A DNA stretch of 64,000 nt. It comes from Alkalihalobacillus pseudalcaliphilus. Lineage in GTDB: Bacteria > Bacillota > Bacilli > Bacillales > Bacillaceae_D. The stretch lies in contig LFJO01000010.1 in assembly GCA_001038565.1 (NCBI GenBank), positions 1 through 64,000 of the forward strand, given 5' to 3'. Made by a program: the position numbers and the translations under genes. The notes beneath the pieces are model-generated. The model was not told the DNA's origin, did no database searches, and saw nothing but the letters and a program-made list of their open reading frames with translations. Positions 1 through 9,031 of this stretch are shown in pieces; the first letter of the stretch is position 1, and each line of letters opens with the position of its first letter.

Positions 1-69
1 CCGCCGTATACGGAACCGTACGTACGGTGGTGTGGGGGGTGGAGGTTAGTCGCCTCCTTCTATCCCGAT
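1..69 (+). mobile_element. Group II intron, 3' end (domains V and VI), truncated by window edge
   Basis: Bases 1-30 fold as a group II intron domain V. CCGCCGTA (1-8) pairs with TACGGTGG (23-30), an upper hairpin occupies 9-20, and a two-base CG bulge sits at 21-22; that arrangement is the domain V hallmark. A three-base linker (31-33) leads to a domain VI-like hairpin in which GGAGG (41-45) faces CCTCC, with a G-rich and TATCCC basal stem. The 3' splice site is probably near 67-69. Domain V carries the catalytic triad of the ribozyme. The reverse transcriptase/maturase gene, if present, lies left of the window. It is intergenic, downstream of the converging brnQ gene, so it disrupts no visible gene. 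Confidence 0.8.
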
Positions 70-131
70 TGCATTTATAGGTGGTCGTACTTACATGTAC
101 TGTATTTAAAGATGTTTTATTAACGACTCTA

Positions 132-1463
132 CTAAACGGTTTTTGTCTTTTTGCTAATAATGGTTGTAATCACAAATCCTACTACAGCACCAAAAAACGT
201 TGGAATTAACCAACCCATTCCTGTTTCAAAGAGTGGCAATTTCCGTAAAAATGGAAAAGCGTCACTAACGGGAATATTTGCCGCTTCGAGTCCGTCAATA
301 AAACTAAATATGGAAGTTATCAGGATACTTGTAATAAAAACGGGCCTTTTTAATTTGAAATAATCATCAATTAAGGTTAAAACAATTAATACTATCGCGA
401 TAGGGTAGAGAAAAATAAGCACCGGTAAAGAAATCGATATTAATTGATTAAGACCTAGGTTGGCCATTAAAAAGCTAGAGAAGGTTAAGATAAAAACAAA
501 TATTGAGTATTTTACTTGAGGAAATCTTTTGGCAAAAAATTCACTACAAGCTGATACTAATCCAATCGCAGTCGTTAAACAAGCAACTAAAATAACGACA
601 GCTAATAAGATGAGACCAAAATATTGGTACATATGAAAAGATAGCTCTGATAAAATTTGCCCTCCATTATCAAGCCGACCAATGATAGGAACACTGATAG
701 TCCCAAGAAGTGCCAAACTTATATAAACAAAAGAAAGCCCAGCTCCAGCTATCAATCCTGAATGAATCGTATATTTACGCATAAGCTTTTGGTCATGTAT
801 ACCCAAATCCTTCAATCGATCCATAATGACGATACCGAATACGAGAGCGGCAATCGTATCCATTGTCAGGTAACCTTCGATGAAACCAGAAGAAAATGGA
901 TTTTGAACATATGTACCTAATGCAGGAGTAACCAAATCAAAAGAATAAAGGAAAAAAGTTGAAATCGTCATAAATCCAATTAACCCAAGTAAAATCGGCA
1001 TCATCCGTTTTCCAATTGAATCAATAAGTTTTAAAGGATTCAAAGCTAACCAAAATGTGAGTCCGAAAAATACAAAGGTTGAAATGAAAAGGGCAATCTC
1101 ATGATTGAAGTGACTTGGCAAAAATGGTGCGACGGCAATTTCATGTGTAACCGTACTCGTTCTTGGAATACCGAAAAATGGTCCGAGTGCTAAATAAACA
1201 GCATAAGCAAAAAAGGTTGAAAAGATAGGATGAACCCGTTTCGCCATTTCAAACATATTACCTTTTGTTAGGGATATGGCCATAATTGCGAGTAAGGGCA
1301 GGCCAACAGCCGTTAATAAAAAACCTAAAGTAGCAAGAAGGATTGAACTCCCCGCGTCTTGACCTAACTGAGGAGGGAAAATTAAATTACCAGCTCCTAA
1401 AAAAAGTGCCAGCATAAGTAATCCTAATGCGAATTGATTCTTTATAGATAGTTGTTCTTGCAT
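132..1463 (-). CDS. brnQ: Branched-chain amino acid transport carrier (BrnQ/BraB family, LIVCS)
   Basis: A 443-residue, very hydrophobic protein with about twelve predicted membrane segments. It matches the LIVCS family of Na+- or H+-coupled leucine/isoleucine/valine symporters in the cytoplasmic membrane. The N-terminal GAGNLIFPP region (residues 23-31) is the family signature. The length is normal for the family. The ATG at 1463 is preceded by a GGAGG (1470-1474 on the complement). It is transcribed alone, away from nifZ, and no T-box or clear CodY site was recognised upstream. In B. subtilis the orthologue braB also lies near nifZ-thiI. Confidence 0.93.
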   Translation of the reverse strand: MQEQLSIKNQFALGLLMLALFLGAGNLIFPPQLGQDAGSSILLATLGFLLTAVGLPLLAIMAISLTKGNMFEMAKRVHPIFSTFFAYAVYLALGPFFGIPRTSTVTHEIAVAPFLPSHFNHEIALFISTFVFFGLTFWLALNPLKLIDSIGKRMMPILLGLIGFMTISTFFLYSFDLVTPALGTYVQNPFSSGFIEGYLTMDTIAALVFGIVIMDRLKDLGIHDQKLMRKYTIHSGLIAGAGLSFVYISLALLGTISVPIIGRLDNGGQILSELSFHMYQYFGLILLAVVILVACLTTAIGLVSACSEFFAKRFPQVKYSIFVFILTFSSFLMANLGLNQLISISLPVLIFLYPIAIVLIVLTLIDDYFKLKRPVFITSILITSIFSFIDGLEAANIPVSDAFPFLRKLPLFETGMGWLIPTFFGAVVGFVITTIISKKTKTV

Positions 1464-1656
1464 ATTAATCCTCCAATTGTATTTTAACGCTTTTCATCTA
1501 TTGCCAGATTTCCTCAGTAAAGGAAAAAGAAAAAAAGAAATAGTGTGAAAATTGAATAGAAAAGACAAATTTCGACAACGAGATTTATCTTAACATATAC
1601 TAAATAAGAATGGAAGTAAGACTAGCGAATGAGCTTTTGTAATAAGTTGCAAATAA

Positions 1657-1756
1657 GAGAGAAAGCCCGAGCGAACGAGAAATCGAAGGGGTACGAGCCT
1701 AAAAAAGGGAGAAAGCCTGAGCAAAGTTGGAATCGCAGGGTTATGAGCGAAAAAAG
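1657..1756 (+). repeat. Two imperfect tandem units of about 50 bp
   Basis: Unit 1 (1657-1706) and unit 2 (1707-1756) share GAGAAAGC-C/T-GAGC at the start, an AATCG-GGG core, and a GAGC followed by an A run at the end. A third, more decayed start follows at about 1757. Several open frames run through the repeat in different phases, so it is not a protein-coding repeat on present evidence. Confidence 0.7.
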
Positions 1757-1844
1757 AGGAAGTCACGAGAGTGCGGTCGAAAAAAATCGTTTACAACTTC
1801 ATCACCAACAAAGGTGAAAGTGGTGATTAGCCTTAACAACTCAG

Positions 1845-2293
1845 CTTTTCATACAAAAGCCTCATGTCGGAGCCAAAACCGCTCCAACACCAACAAAGAT
1901 GAAAGTGTGGTTTTGCTCTTTAACTGGTGGCTTTTCATTCATAAACGGTTTTGAGGATTCTCAAACTTTGCCGTAGCCCCGCCACTTTTTAGGAAAGAGC
2001 TCGCAAGAGCTTTCCTAAAAAGATTCAGCGCACCGCACAACCAGCCACCACCAACCAAAAATTGTGTAGTATTCTATCAGGATTAGTATCTAAAATCGAA
2101 GTGTTTTTGGACCGTTAGCCAAGCTTGCTTGGCTACTTCACGCATTTGCGTGAAGTTTTGAAAATCGAAATGAACCTTTAGACGAATTCATTCGTCTGTG
2201 AGGTCATTTCGATTTTCAAAAACGGTCCAAAAACAAAGATCGAAATGTCAATAACATGAGAAATGAGCAACACCCATATAACTTTCATACAAA
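1845..2293 (+). repeat. Composite intergenic repeat, copy A (full length)
   Basis: The modules in order are: a TTTTCATACAAAA start and a CCAACACCAACAAAGATGAAAG block (about 1845-1940); the block beginning AAACGGTTTTGAGGATTCTC (about 1943-2060) with a strong hairpin at 1985-2022; a linker ending ATCAGGATTAGTATC (about 2063-2090); the nested 132-bp palindrome (2103-2234); and a tail ending AACTTTCATACAAAA (about 2255-2293). Related copies lie at 11714-12165 (reverse), 35457-35657 and 46258-46510. No transposase is present, so any mobility would need a helper in trans. Confidence 0.85.
2103..2234. repeat. Nested 132-bp palindromic element, copy A
   Basis: The ends GTTTTTGGACCGTT (2103-2116) and AACGGTCCAAAAAC (2221-2234) are perfect 14-bp inverted repeats. 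Inside are three further hairpins: 2117-2134 (AGCCAAGC/GCTTGGCT), 2135-2156 (ACTTCACGC/GCGTGAAGT) and 2156-2221 (TTTTGAAAATCGAAA arm with an inner AGACG/CGTCT stem). The whole forms a four-way cruciform. Copy B at 11774-11905 has the same length. The composite copy at 46258 lacks it. Confidence 0.85.
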
Positions 2294-2372
2294 AAATATT
2301 GTTATTCCACATTTTTATGCTAAGATATAGTGATGCAAACTTTTATATCTGGAAAGAGGAGTTAGCCTTTTT

Positions 2373-3515
2373 ATGATTTACTTCGATAACAGTGCTACAA
2401 CTAAACCATTAGAAGAAGTCGTTCAGACCTATTTAAAAGTATCAACCAATTATTTTGGAAATCCATCGTCACTACATACGTTAGGAATGGATTCTCAAAT
2501 TTTAATAGAAAAAGCAAGAAAACAAATAGCAGAGCTATTAAAAATTAAGCCAAAAGAAATCATCTTTACTTCTGGGGGAACAGAGGGTAATAATTTGGCC
2601 ATAAAAGGGACCGCACAGGCAAGAAGAAATCGCGGAAAACACCTGATCACAACCATGGTTGAACATGCCTCAAGTTATGAAGTATTTCAAAGCTTAGAAA
2701 AGGAAGGCTTTGAAGTAACGTATTTAAACGTGAATAAAGAAGGTCATATTTCGGTTGATGAATTAATAGAGGCGATTAGGCAGGACACTATTTTAATATC
2801 AGTTATTCATGTAAATAATGAAACAGGGGCCATACAGCCGATAGAAGAAATATCTAGGCGCTTAGTTGATTATCCACATGTTCGTTTTCATGTTGACCAT
2901 GTTCAAGGTGTTCATAAAGTTCCTTTACATTTTAACGATGTACGTATCGACTTTTGTACGATGTCAGCTCATAAATTCCATGGATTGAAGGGGAATGGTC
3001 TATTATATGTTCGTGAAGGGAATCGACTTTCTTCCTTATTACACGGTGGTGAACAGGAATTCAAGCTGCGAGCAGGAACTGAAAATGTAGCAGGGATTGT
3101 TGCGATGGCTAAGGCGTTTCGGTTAGGAAGTGAGCATAGCCGTCAAGGTAATCAACACCTCGAAACATTAAAAACAACATTTATTGCTGGGATAAAAAAA
3201 ATAGACAAGGTCGTTATTCATACACCAGTGAAAGGTTCCGCTCCCCATATTGTTAATTTTTCTATTGGCCATATGAAACCGGAAGTTTTAATTCAGTCAC
3301 TTTCCAAAGTTGGTGTTTATGTATCAACGAAATCGGCATGTTCTTCGAAGCTTAATGAGCCGAGTAGAATATTACTTGCACAAGGTATTGATGATAAAAA
3401 GGCAAGTAGTGCAATAAGAGTTAGCTTTTCTTATCTGAATACAGAAGATGAAGTTAAACGAGTATTGAACGATTTAGAAACAATGATTCCTGAATTACTA
3501 CAAGTACAAGGGTAA
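2373..3515 (+). CDS. nifZ: Cysteine desulfurase (NifS/IscS-like) supplying sulfur to ThiI
   Basis: A class V aminotransferase-fold PLP enzyme of 380 residues. It removes sulfur from L-cysteine as an enzyme-bound persulfide. The N-terminal DNSATT motif is present, along with His98, the Schiff-base lysine in SAHK (Lys201), and the persulfide cysteine in the SACSS loop (Cys323). It ends 25 bases before thiI, and the pair is the standard Bacillus sulfur relay for 4-thiouridine in tRNA. The start ATG has AAAGAGGAG upstream. The assignment as nifZ rather than another IscS paralogue rests on the thiI neighbour. Confidence 0.93.
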   Translation: MIYFDNSATTKPLEEVVQTYLKVSTNYFGNPSSLHTLGMDSQILIEKARKQIAELLKIKPKEIIFTSGGTEGNNLAIKGTAQARRNRGKHLITTMVEHASSYEVFQSLEKEGFEVTYLNVNKEGHISVDELIEAIRQDTILISVIHVNNETGAIQPIEEISRRLVDYPHVRFHVDHVQGVHKVPLHFNDVRIDFCTMSAHKFHGLKGNGLLYVREGNRLSSLLHGGEQEFKLRAGTENVAGIVAMAKAFRLGSEHSRQGNQHLETLKTTFIAGIKKIDKVVIHTPVKGSAPHIVNFSIGHMKPEVLIQSLSKVGVYVSTKSACSSKLNEPSRILLAQGIDDKKASSAIRVSFSYLNTEDEVKRVLNDLETMIPELLQVQG

Positions 3516-3540
3516 CGGGAATGAGGAGGTTTTAAGGTTG

Positions 3541-4752
3541 ATGGAATATAATCATATATTAATTCGCTACGGTGAGCTTGCTTTAAAGGGGAAGAATCGT
3601 ACGTATTTTGAAAAACAGTTACAACAAAATATGAAATATGCATTAAAGGCTCATCCAAGTGCAAAAGTGAGACGAACTTTTGGACGAATGATTGTTGAAT
3701 TAAATGGAGAAGCATACGAACCAATTATTGAGAAGCTTCAAAATGTATTTGGTATTCACTCAATGAGTTTGGCTGTAAAAGTAGAGAATGATTTAGAGAA
3801 AATGAAGGTAGCGGCCCTTCACTTATTTCAAGAAAGCCGCAAGGAAAAAGCGATTCATACGTTTAAAATCTCAGCACGGAGAGCGTATAAACCTTTTCCA
3901 ATTTCTTCTCAGGAATTAAATCACCACTTAGGTGGGTATGTATTAACAAATACAGAAGATTTAAAAGTGGATGTGCATCATCCAGACTTAGACATTCGTG
4001 TTGAAGTTCGCGAAACAGCTACCTATATCACTTCAGGTGTTTTTGAAGGGGCTGGTGGTTTACCGGTTGGAACGAGTGGGAAAGTGCTGTTAATGTTATC
4101 GGGTGGGATTGACAGCCCTGTGGCCGGTTATTTAATCCAAAAACGAGGTGCCATGTTAGAAGCTATACATTTTCATAGTCCACCTTATACAAACGAACGT
4201 GCAAAGCAAAAAGTCATTGATTTAGCAACAACATTAACCAAATATGGGGCTAGCATTAAACTTCATTTAGTTCCATTTACGGAAATTCAAACTTATTTGC
4301 ATAAAGAGGCCCCAAGTAATTTCCAAATGACTCTTATGCGAAGAATGATGCTTCGAATTAGTGAGTGCATTGCCAAAGAACGCGGAATACTTGCTTTAGC
4401 ATCAGGAGAAAGCTTAGGACAGGTAGCAAGTCAAACACTACACAGTATGAATACGATTAATGAGGTAACGAATTTACCTATAATTCGTCCGCTCGTGACA
4501 ATGGACAAGCTAGAAGTCATTCAAATTGCTCATAAGATTGATACGTATGAAACATCCATTTTACCATATGAGGATTGCTGTACGATTTTTTTACCTTCTG
4601 ATTCAAAAACAAGACCAAGACGTGACCAAGCACAAAAGTATGAAAGCTACCTAGATATCGAACCTATTTTGGAGAAAGCAATAGCCGATACAGAAATAAT
4701 TACAATCTCTTCAAAAGAAAAAGTGAATCAGCAAATAGACGATTTATTTTAA
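3541..4752 (+). CDS. thiI: tRNA 4-thiouridine synthase ThiI
   Basis: It adenylates and thiolates U8 of tRNA using persulfide sulfur from the adjacent desulfurase. The protein has an N-terminal ferredoxin-like and THUMP region (about residues 5-165), then a PP-loop ATP pyrophosphatase domain with SGGIDS at about 187-192. The family-typical start is ...[14 protein letters not shown] three bases upstream (3538) is also in frame, but ATG 3541 fits the GGAGG at 3525-3529 and is the more usual start. No C-terminal rhodanese domain is present, as in other Firmicutes. An intrinsic terminator follows at 4770. Confidence 0.95.
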   Translation: MEYNHILIRYGELALKGKNRTYFEKQLQQNMKYALKAHPSAKVRRTFGRMIVELNGEAYEPIIEKLQNVFGIHSMSLAVKVENDLEKMKVAALHLFQESRKEKAIHTFKISARRAYKPFPISSQELNHHLGGYVLTNTEDLKVDVHHPDLDIRVEVRETATYITSGVFEGAGGLPVGTSGKVLLMLSGGIDSPVAGYLIQKRGAMLEAIHFHSPPYTNERAKQKVIDLATTLTKYGASIKLHLVPFTEIQTYLHKEAPSNFQMTLMRRMMLRISECIAKERGILALASGESLGQVASQTLHSMNTINEVTNLPIIRPLVTMDKLEVIQIAHKIDTYETSILPYEDCCTIFLPSDSKTRPRRDQAQKYESYLDIEPILEKAIADTEIITISSKEKVNQQIDDLF

Positions 4753-4769
4753 AACATAAACTTTTTAAA

Positions 4770-4799
4770 AACCTTGAGTATTTGAACTCAAGGTTTTTT
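4770..4799 (+). terminator. Intrinsic terminator after thiI
   Basis: AACCTTGAGT pairs perfectly with ACTCAAGGTT around a six-base loop, followed by a run of six T. It ends the nifZ-thiI unit before the separately controlled spore gene. Confidence 0.9.
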
Positions 4800-4856
4800 A
4801 CTGTCTGACAAGGTTAATCTCGCTCAAAAAAACATAAATATTACCATTTTAAATAT

Positions 4857-4887
4857 TGTATGTTTCGAACTTCTTTCGCACATTCTA
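4857..4887 (+). promoter_or_regulatory. Candidate SigG-type promoter for the SASP gene
   Basis: TGTATG (4857-4862) and CATTCTA (4881-4887) are separated by 18 bases. They resemble the forespore SigG consensus (TGAATA and CATACTA) with 4/6 and 6/7 matches. A forespore promoter is expected for an alpha/beta-type SASP. The assignment is inference from motif and gene function. Confidence 0.5.
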
Positions 4888-4913
4888 TAGTTACAGAAGG
4901 AGGTGAAAGAGAA

Positions 4914-5114
4914 ATGGCAAACAACAGTTCAAACCAACTTGTCGTACCTGGTGTACAACAAGCTCTTGACCAAATGAAATACGAAATCGCTTCTGAATTT
5001 GGAGTTCAATTAGGACCTGATTCAACATCTCGTGCAAACGGTTCTGTAGGTGGCGAGATTACAAAACGCTTAGTTCAAATGGCTGAGCAACAATTAGGTG
5101 GATATCAAAAATAA
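4914..5114 (+). CDS. sspA: Alpha/beta-type small acid-soluble spore protein
   Basis: A 66-residue protein of the SASP alpha/beta family, which coats and protects forespore DNA. The conserved segments are visible: [20 protein letters not shown] (the [16 protein letters not shown] block, including the GPR protease site EIASEFG) and [14 protein letters not shown] near the C-terminus. The start at 4914 is chosen because AGAAGGAGGTGA lies 8-10 bases upstream; an in-frame ATG at 4860 would place this site inside the gene. Its position after thiI matches sspA of B. subtilis. Confidence 0.95.
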   Translation: MANNSSNQLVVPGVQQALDQMKYEIASEFGVQLGPDSTSRANGSVGGEITKRLVQMAEQQLGGYQK

Positions 5115-5140
5115 TTAATTTAATTAAAATGGCTTGAAGG

Positions 5141-5168
5141 AGAGAGTAGGAAACTACTCTCTTTATTT
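5141..5168 (+). terminator. Intrinsic terminator after sspA
   Basis: AGAGAGTAG and CTACTCTCT form a perfect 9-bp stem around a GAAA tetraloop, followed by TTATTT. Confidence 0.88.
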
Positions 5169-5231
5169 AGTTTCACGAAAAAGTTACAATATATTCAAGA
5201 ATGAAATGAATGGTAACTAGGAGTGAATGCA

Positions 5232-6800
5232 ATGGGAAAATTATGGTTTCATGCTACCTTTTATACAATGAACAAAGAAAATGAATATGTAGAAGCTCTC
5301 TATACAGAAGGGGGACTGATTCGAGATACCGGTACGGAAGCAGAGCTCGTTGAAAAATATTCAGAAAAAATAGAAGAAACGATCGATTTAGATGGAGCAT
5401 TTGCTTATCCTGGATTTGTTGATAGCCACTTACATATGATTGGACATGGTGAACGATTAATGCGCTTAGATTTATCACATGTATCCTCTTCAGTCGAGAT
5501 GCTTCAACTTTTGCTTGAGCAAAAAGAGAAAGCCGATCAATGGATTATTGGTGAAGGTTGGAATGAAAACAACTTTATTGATAGAAAAATATTTCACAGG
5601 ATGGAATTAGATGAAATTTCAGATGACAAACCGATGTTTTTGACAAGGATATGTCGTCATGCGGCTTTAGTCAATTCCAAAGCTCTTGAAATGGCAGGAA
5701 TAACAAAAGATACGATAAACCCAGAAGGTGGGGTTATCGTTAAAGATGCAGAAGGTGAACCCACTGGTTTATTGTTAGATGAAGCAGTAGAGCTCGTAAA
5801 AGAGGTTATGCCAGGTGTTTCGGATCGTTATATAAAAAAAGCCTTAATGGTTTCAATTAAAGATTTATACAAAAAGGGTTTAGTCGGTGGACATACGGAG
5901 GACTTAGCCTATTATCGCGATCCTCTTGAGACGATTAAAGCTTTTGATGAGTTAGTAGAGGAAGGAGAATTACCACTTCGGGCTCATTTGCTTGTCAATC
6001 ATAAGGCATTTGAAAAAGTTCCCTATGAACAATTACATCGTTCAGGTGCATTTGTCGAAACTGGAGCAATGAAGATATTTGCTGATGGTGCATTAGGTGG
6101 AAGAACAGCTCTTTTATCAGAACCTTATGCGGATGACCCGAGTACAAGTGGAGTCGCTATACACAATCAGATGCAATTAGATCAATTAGTGGTGGATGCG
6201 AGAAATAAAGGGATGGATGTGGCGATTCATGTCATTGGCGATAAAGCCTTAGAGATGGCCCTTACAGCAATTGAGAGAGCTCCACGTGCCCCTGGTCGGG
6301 ATAGACTTATCCATGTGCAGGTAGCTAGAAAGGATCTAAGAGAAAGAATGAAAAAGTTACCGGTGATTTTAGATATTCAGCCACGCTTTGTCGCTTCTGA
6401 TTTTCCGTGGGTCCAAGAACGATTAGGTCTCTCGAGAATGGAAGAATCATTCGCTTGGAAGACTCTTTTAGATGAAGGCTTAATCTGTGCAGGTGGCTCT
6501 GATGCTCCTATTGAACCAGTTGATCCTTTATTAGGAATTCATGCTGCTGTCACAAGAAAAAAGCCGACAGAAAACCATCAAGGCTATCAACCTGAACAAA
6601 AATTAAGTATGTATGAGGCTATTCAATTGTTTACGACAGCTAGTGCTTATGCCATTCAAAAAGAACATGTCGCAGGAAAGCTCAGTAAAGGTTTTTATGC
6701 CGATATGACTATTCTTTCCAATGACCTATTTAAAATGGAACCTGATCAAATATTAGATACGGAGATATTAGGGGTTGTTATAGCGGAGCAAAGGAAGTAA
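5232..6800 (+). CDS. Metal-dependent amidohydrolase (YtcJ-like, DUF/Amidohydro_3 family)
   Basis: A 522-residue member of the Amidohydro_3 branch of the amidohydrolase superfamily. The metal-binding DSHLH motif is at residues 64-68 after the N-terminal beta-sandwich strand, and HVIGD and GGSDAP motifs follow in the C-terminal half. These proteins hydrolyse amide, urea or carbamate-like bonds, and the natural substrate of this branch is mostly unknown. The ATG at 5232 is preferred because AGGAG (5219-5223) lies 8 bases upstream; a GTG at 5223 overlaps that site. The gene stands alone, convergent with nadK across a shared terminator. Confidence 0.85.
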   Translation: MGKLWFHATFYTMNKENEYVEALYTEGGLIRDTGTEAELVEKYSEKIEETIDLDGAFAYPGFVDSHLHMIGHGERLMRLDLSHVSSSVEMLQLLLEQKEKADQWIIGEGWNENNFIDRKIFHRMELDEISDDKPMFLTRICRHAALVNSKALEMAGITKDTINPEGGVIVKDAEGEPTGLLLDEAVELVKEVMPGVSDRYIKKALMVSIKDLYKKGLVGGHTEDLAYYRDPLETIKAFDELVEEGELPLRAHLLVNHKAFEKVPYEQLHRSGAFVETGAMKIFADGALGGRTALLSEPYADDPSTSGVAIHNQMQLDQLVVDARNKGMDVAIHVIGDKALEMALTAIERAPRAPGRDRLIHVQVARKDLRERMKKLPVILDIQPRFVASDFPWVQERLGLSRMEESFAWKTLLDEGLICAGGSDAPIEPVDPLLGIHAAVTRKKPTENHQGYQPEQKLSMYEAIQLFTTASAYAIQKEHVAGKLSKGFYADMTILSNDLFKMEPDQILDTEILGVVIAEQRK

Positions 6801-6814
6801 CCTACATGATTAGG

Positions 6815-6847
6815 AAAGCCAATGACTTAATAAACCATTGGCTTTTT
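6815..6847. terminator. Bidirectional terminator between amidohydrolase and nadK
   Basis: AAAGCCAATG pairs with CATTGGCTTT around a short A/T-rich loop. T runs are present in both directions, suitable for ending both converging genes. Confidence 0.82.
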
Positions 6848-6849
6848 CT

Positions 6850-7656
6850 TTATAAAAATTTTCTTTGAACTCGATTCCAAAAAGAGTTGTTTTTAAGCTT
6901 TAATACTTGAATTTGTCGATTGGCTAATTGTAATTGTACTTGTTTTACTTGAGGGAAGGATAACGCTTCATTATCTACGGCAATAACCGGAAATTCATTA
7001 CCGGTTTGAACAATTTTTAAGGTTAATTGTCGGTCTGACCCTAAGACAAATGATGTTCCTAATGTTCGATATTCACTATTATTTAATGAAGATATTTCAT
7101 TAACTTGCATGGACGGAAGCTTTGGATCAATGACCGCACCGCCTGCTGATTTATTATAAGCTGTACTTCCAGTAGGTGTGGCAATAATCATACCGTCTCC
7201 ACGAAACGTTTCAAAATAGTGCGAGTCAATGCAGACGTCCATCACAAATGTTTTAATCGTGCTTGAGCGGATCGTGCATTCATTTAAACAATAGAATGGA
7301 GCCTTTTGATCAATTCTCGCTTCAATTATTGGATATTTCCGAACTTCTAATGTGGATTCTTGCATGGATTGAATCAATAAATCTAATTGATCAACAGTGA
7401 AATCCGTATAAAATCCAATATCATCCGTATTAATCCCGATATAAATACAGTCAGAACGAAATCCCGTTTTACGAACGGTTTGCAGAAAACTGTTATCGCC
7501 TCCGAGGCTAATAATAAAAGTCGCTTCGTTAAACGTTGGTGCTTGTTTAAATGCAGCTTGTTCTAATTTTTTGATCAAAGGTAAGGATGTTTGCTTCATT
7601 TTTTCAGTTTGTTTAAAGAATAAATAATACTGATTCTGTGAGGTCATAAAGATCAA
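6850..7656 (-). CDS. nadK: NAD kinase
   Basis: It phosphorylates NAD to NADP in the cytosol. At 268 residues it matches the second Bacillus NAD kinase (YtdI type). The diacylglycerol-kinase-like motif appears as LGGDNSFLQ at about residues 51-59, with Asn where the family usually has Gly (GGDG). The NE-type motif LNECTIRSS and TPTGSTAYN are intact. The start is uncertain: the TTG at 7656 lies 5 bases from an AAGGG, while an ATG at 7647 starts MTSQN and is the more family-like beginning. No neighbour shares its strand. Confidence 0.9.
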   Translation of the reverse strand: MIFMTSQNQYYLFFKQTEKMKQTSLPLIKKLEQAAFKQAPTFNEATFIISLGGDNSFLQTVRKTGFRSDCIYIGINTDDIGFYTDFTVDQLDLLIQSMQESTLEVRKYPIIEARIDQKAPFYCLNECTIRSSTIKTFVMDVCIDSHYFETFRGDGMIIATPTGSTAYNKSAGGAVIDPKLPSMQVNEISSLNNSEYRTLGTSFVLGSDRQLTLKIVQTGNEFPVIAVDNEALSFPQVKQVQLQLANRQIQVLKLKNNSFWNRVQRKFL

Positions 7657-7847
7657 CTCATCCCTTCTATATGTGACTAGCTATGGCTTAATCATATCAT
7701 AACCCAAAGTGTGGAAATAGAAACCCGCAGTAATTGCCTTTAAACGTTCAAGAACATCGATAACAAATCATCATATAGAAAAAATTGGATAAAAATTAGT
7801 AGTTAGGATAATCTATAAAATGAAATTTCATGAAAAAGGAGATAACT

Positions 7848-8519
7848 ATGATCTGGTGGATATTACTATCGTTATTTGGCATCATCATGTTTTTTACGAT
7901 CATCTACCTAGCTAAAGTGACAATCGATTGTCATTATCAACATAAAATTGATGATGATTTGTTAACGGTCCAATTTTTTCTTTGGCATATTCATATCTAT
8001 ACATTTACTTCACCGTTGCTAAAGTTCGATCCCGCTTCGATGAGTTTTACAATGGAAGAAAAGAAACAATCACCATTAGGTCAGAAAAAAGAAACAGCAT
8101 CGTTTGGATTAAGTTGGTTAAAGACAAAGCTTCGAGAATCAGAAAAGTTTCTTGCTCATGTAACGGGATTTTATAAAATTCTGCGTGTGTTTTTGAAAAA
8201 AATTCAAGTGAAAAAGTTGGAGTGGCATTCACAGTTAGGTGTTAGTGATGCGGTGTTAACAGCTTATTTAGTCGGTGCCTGTTGGAGCTTAAAGGGAATG
8301 GTTGTTGGTATCCTTTCAAATTTCTTCCGATTAAAAGCCTACCCAAAAATTCAAATAGATCCTATTTATCAAGGGACGATAACAAAAACCAATTTTTCAT
8401 GCATGATCTCTTTTCGGATCGGGCATGCTATCAGTGCAGGAATAATGATTTTGCTTCATTGGCAAAAAATAAAAAGAACGAATCAAAACCAATCAAATGT
8501 TATGAATTCATCCATGTAA
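7848..8519 (+). CDS. ytfI: YtfI-like membrane-anchored protein (DUF2953)
   Basis: A 223-residue protein with one N-terminal membrane helix (about residues 1-22) and a basic, mostly extramembrane remainder that matches the DUF2953 family. It lies 19 bases upstream of ytfJ, as in B. subtilis, where the pair is linked to sporulation and germination. ATG 7848 is preferred over ATG 7830 because the upstream ATG overlaps the AAAAGGAG ribosome-binding site. The biochemical function is unknown. Confidence 0.85.
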   Translation: MIWWILLSLFGIIMFFTIIYLAKVTIDCHYQHKIDDDLLTVQFFLWHIHIYTFTSPLLKFDPASMSFTMEEKKQSPLGQKKETASFGLSWLKTKLRESEKFLAHVTGFYKILRVFLKKIQVKKLEWHSQLGVSDAVLTAYLVGACWSLKGMVVGILSNFFRLKAYPKIQIDPIYQGTITKTNFSCMISFRIGHAISAGIMILLHWQKIKRTNQNQSNVMNSSM

Positions 8520-8538
8520 AGAAAGAGGAGGGATATAC

Positions 8539-8988
8539 ATGTCTGACCATCCAATTCAAGGGCTTATGAAAACAGCGATGGAAAATATTAAAGAAATGGT
8601 TGATGTGAATACAATAATAGGAGACCCTGTTGAAACACCCGATGGCAGTGTCATTATGCCTGTATCTAAAGTAGGTTTCGGTTTCGCGGCAGGTGGTAGT
8701 GAATTTGCCGTTGATGGACATCACGATGATACCCAAAGTCATCCTTTTGGTGGAGGAAGTGGTGGGGGAGTCTCCATTACTCCTATGGCCTTTCTCATCG
8801 TAAATAGTCATGGTGTAAAAATGGTACATCTTGATAATAGTACACATCTGTATGAACGATTATTAGATTTTGCTCCTCAAGTAATTGAGAAGATACAAGA
8901 AATGTTACATCTAGATAAAAGAGAGCACCATCGCGATGAGCACGACCGCCATGATCATCACTCTTATCGCCAGCAACCCCCTATTTAA
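8539..8988 (+). CDS. ytfJ: Spore protein YtfJ (GerW family)
   Basis: A 149-residue protein of the GerW/YtfJ family. In B. subtilis it is made in the forespore and is needed for normal germination through some receptors. The family core is clear: an N-terminal amphipathic segment, the GDPVETPDGSVIMPVSKV block, a glycine-rich FGGGSGGGV stretch at about residues 72-80, and FLIV. The C-terminus has an unusual His/Asp/Arg-rich tail (about 130-146) that could bind metal, which is inference. It is co-transcribed with ytfI and closed by a terminator at 9003. Confidence 0.92.
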   Translation: MSDHPIQGLMKTAMENIKEMVDVNTIIGDPVETPDGSVIMPVSKVGFGFAAGGSEFAVDGHHDDTQSHPFGGGSGGGVSITPMAFLIVNSHGVKMVHLDNSTHLYERLLDFAPQVIEKIQEMLHLDKREHHRDEHDRHDHHSYRQQPPI

Positions 8989-9002
8989 TAATCAGAAATA
9001 CG

Positions 9003-9031
9003 AGAGGCAACTTGTAGAGTTGTCTCTTTTT
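9003..9031 (+). terminator. Intrinsic terminator after ytfJ
   Basis: AGAGGCAACT pairs with AGTTGTCTCT around TGTAG, followed by five T. A reverse-oriented repeat tail begins immediately at 9032. Confidence 0.88.

Larger units (their letters stand above)
1464..2372. other. 909-base intergenic region made mostly of repeats
   Basis: This gap holds an imperfect ~50-bp tandem repeat (1657-1756), a partial CCACCAACAAAG module (1797-1835), and then a full-length copy of the composite intergenic repeat (1845-2293) with its nested palindrome (2103-2234). The open frames here (such as 1629-1817) are low-complexity repeat translations rather than genes. The last ~80 bases provide the nifZ promoter region and ribosome-binding site. 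Confidence 0.8.

Noticed and set aside
1629-1954. Two overlapping frames of 62 and 75 codons on the + strand
   Set aside because: They run through the ~50-bp tandem repeat and composite repeat copy A in different phases and have no ribosome-binding site.
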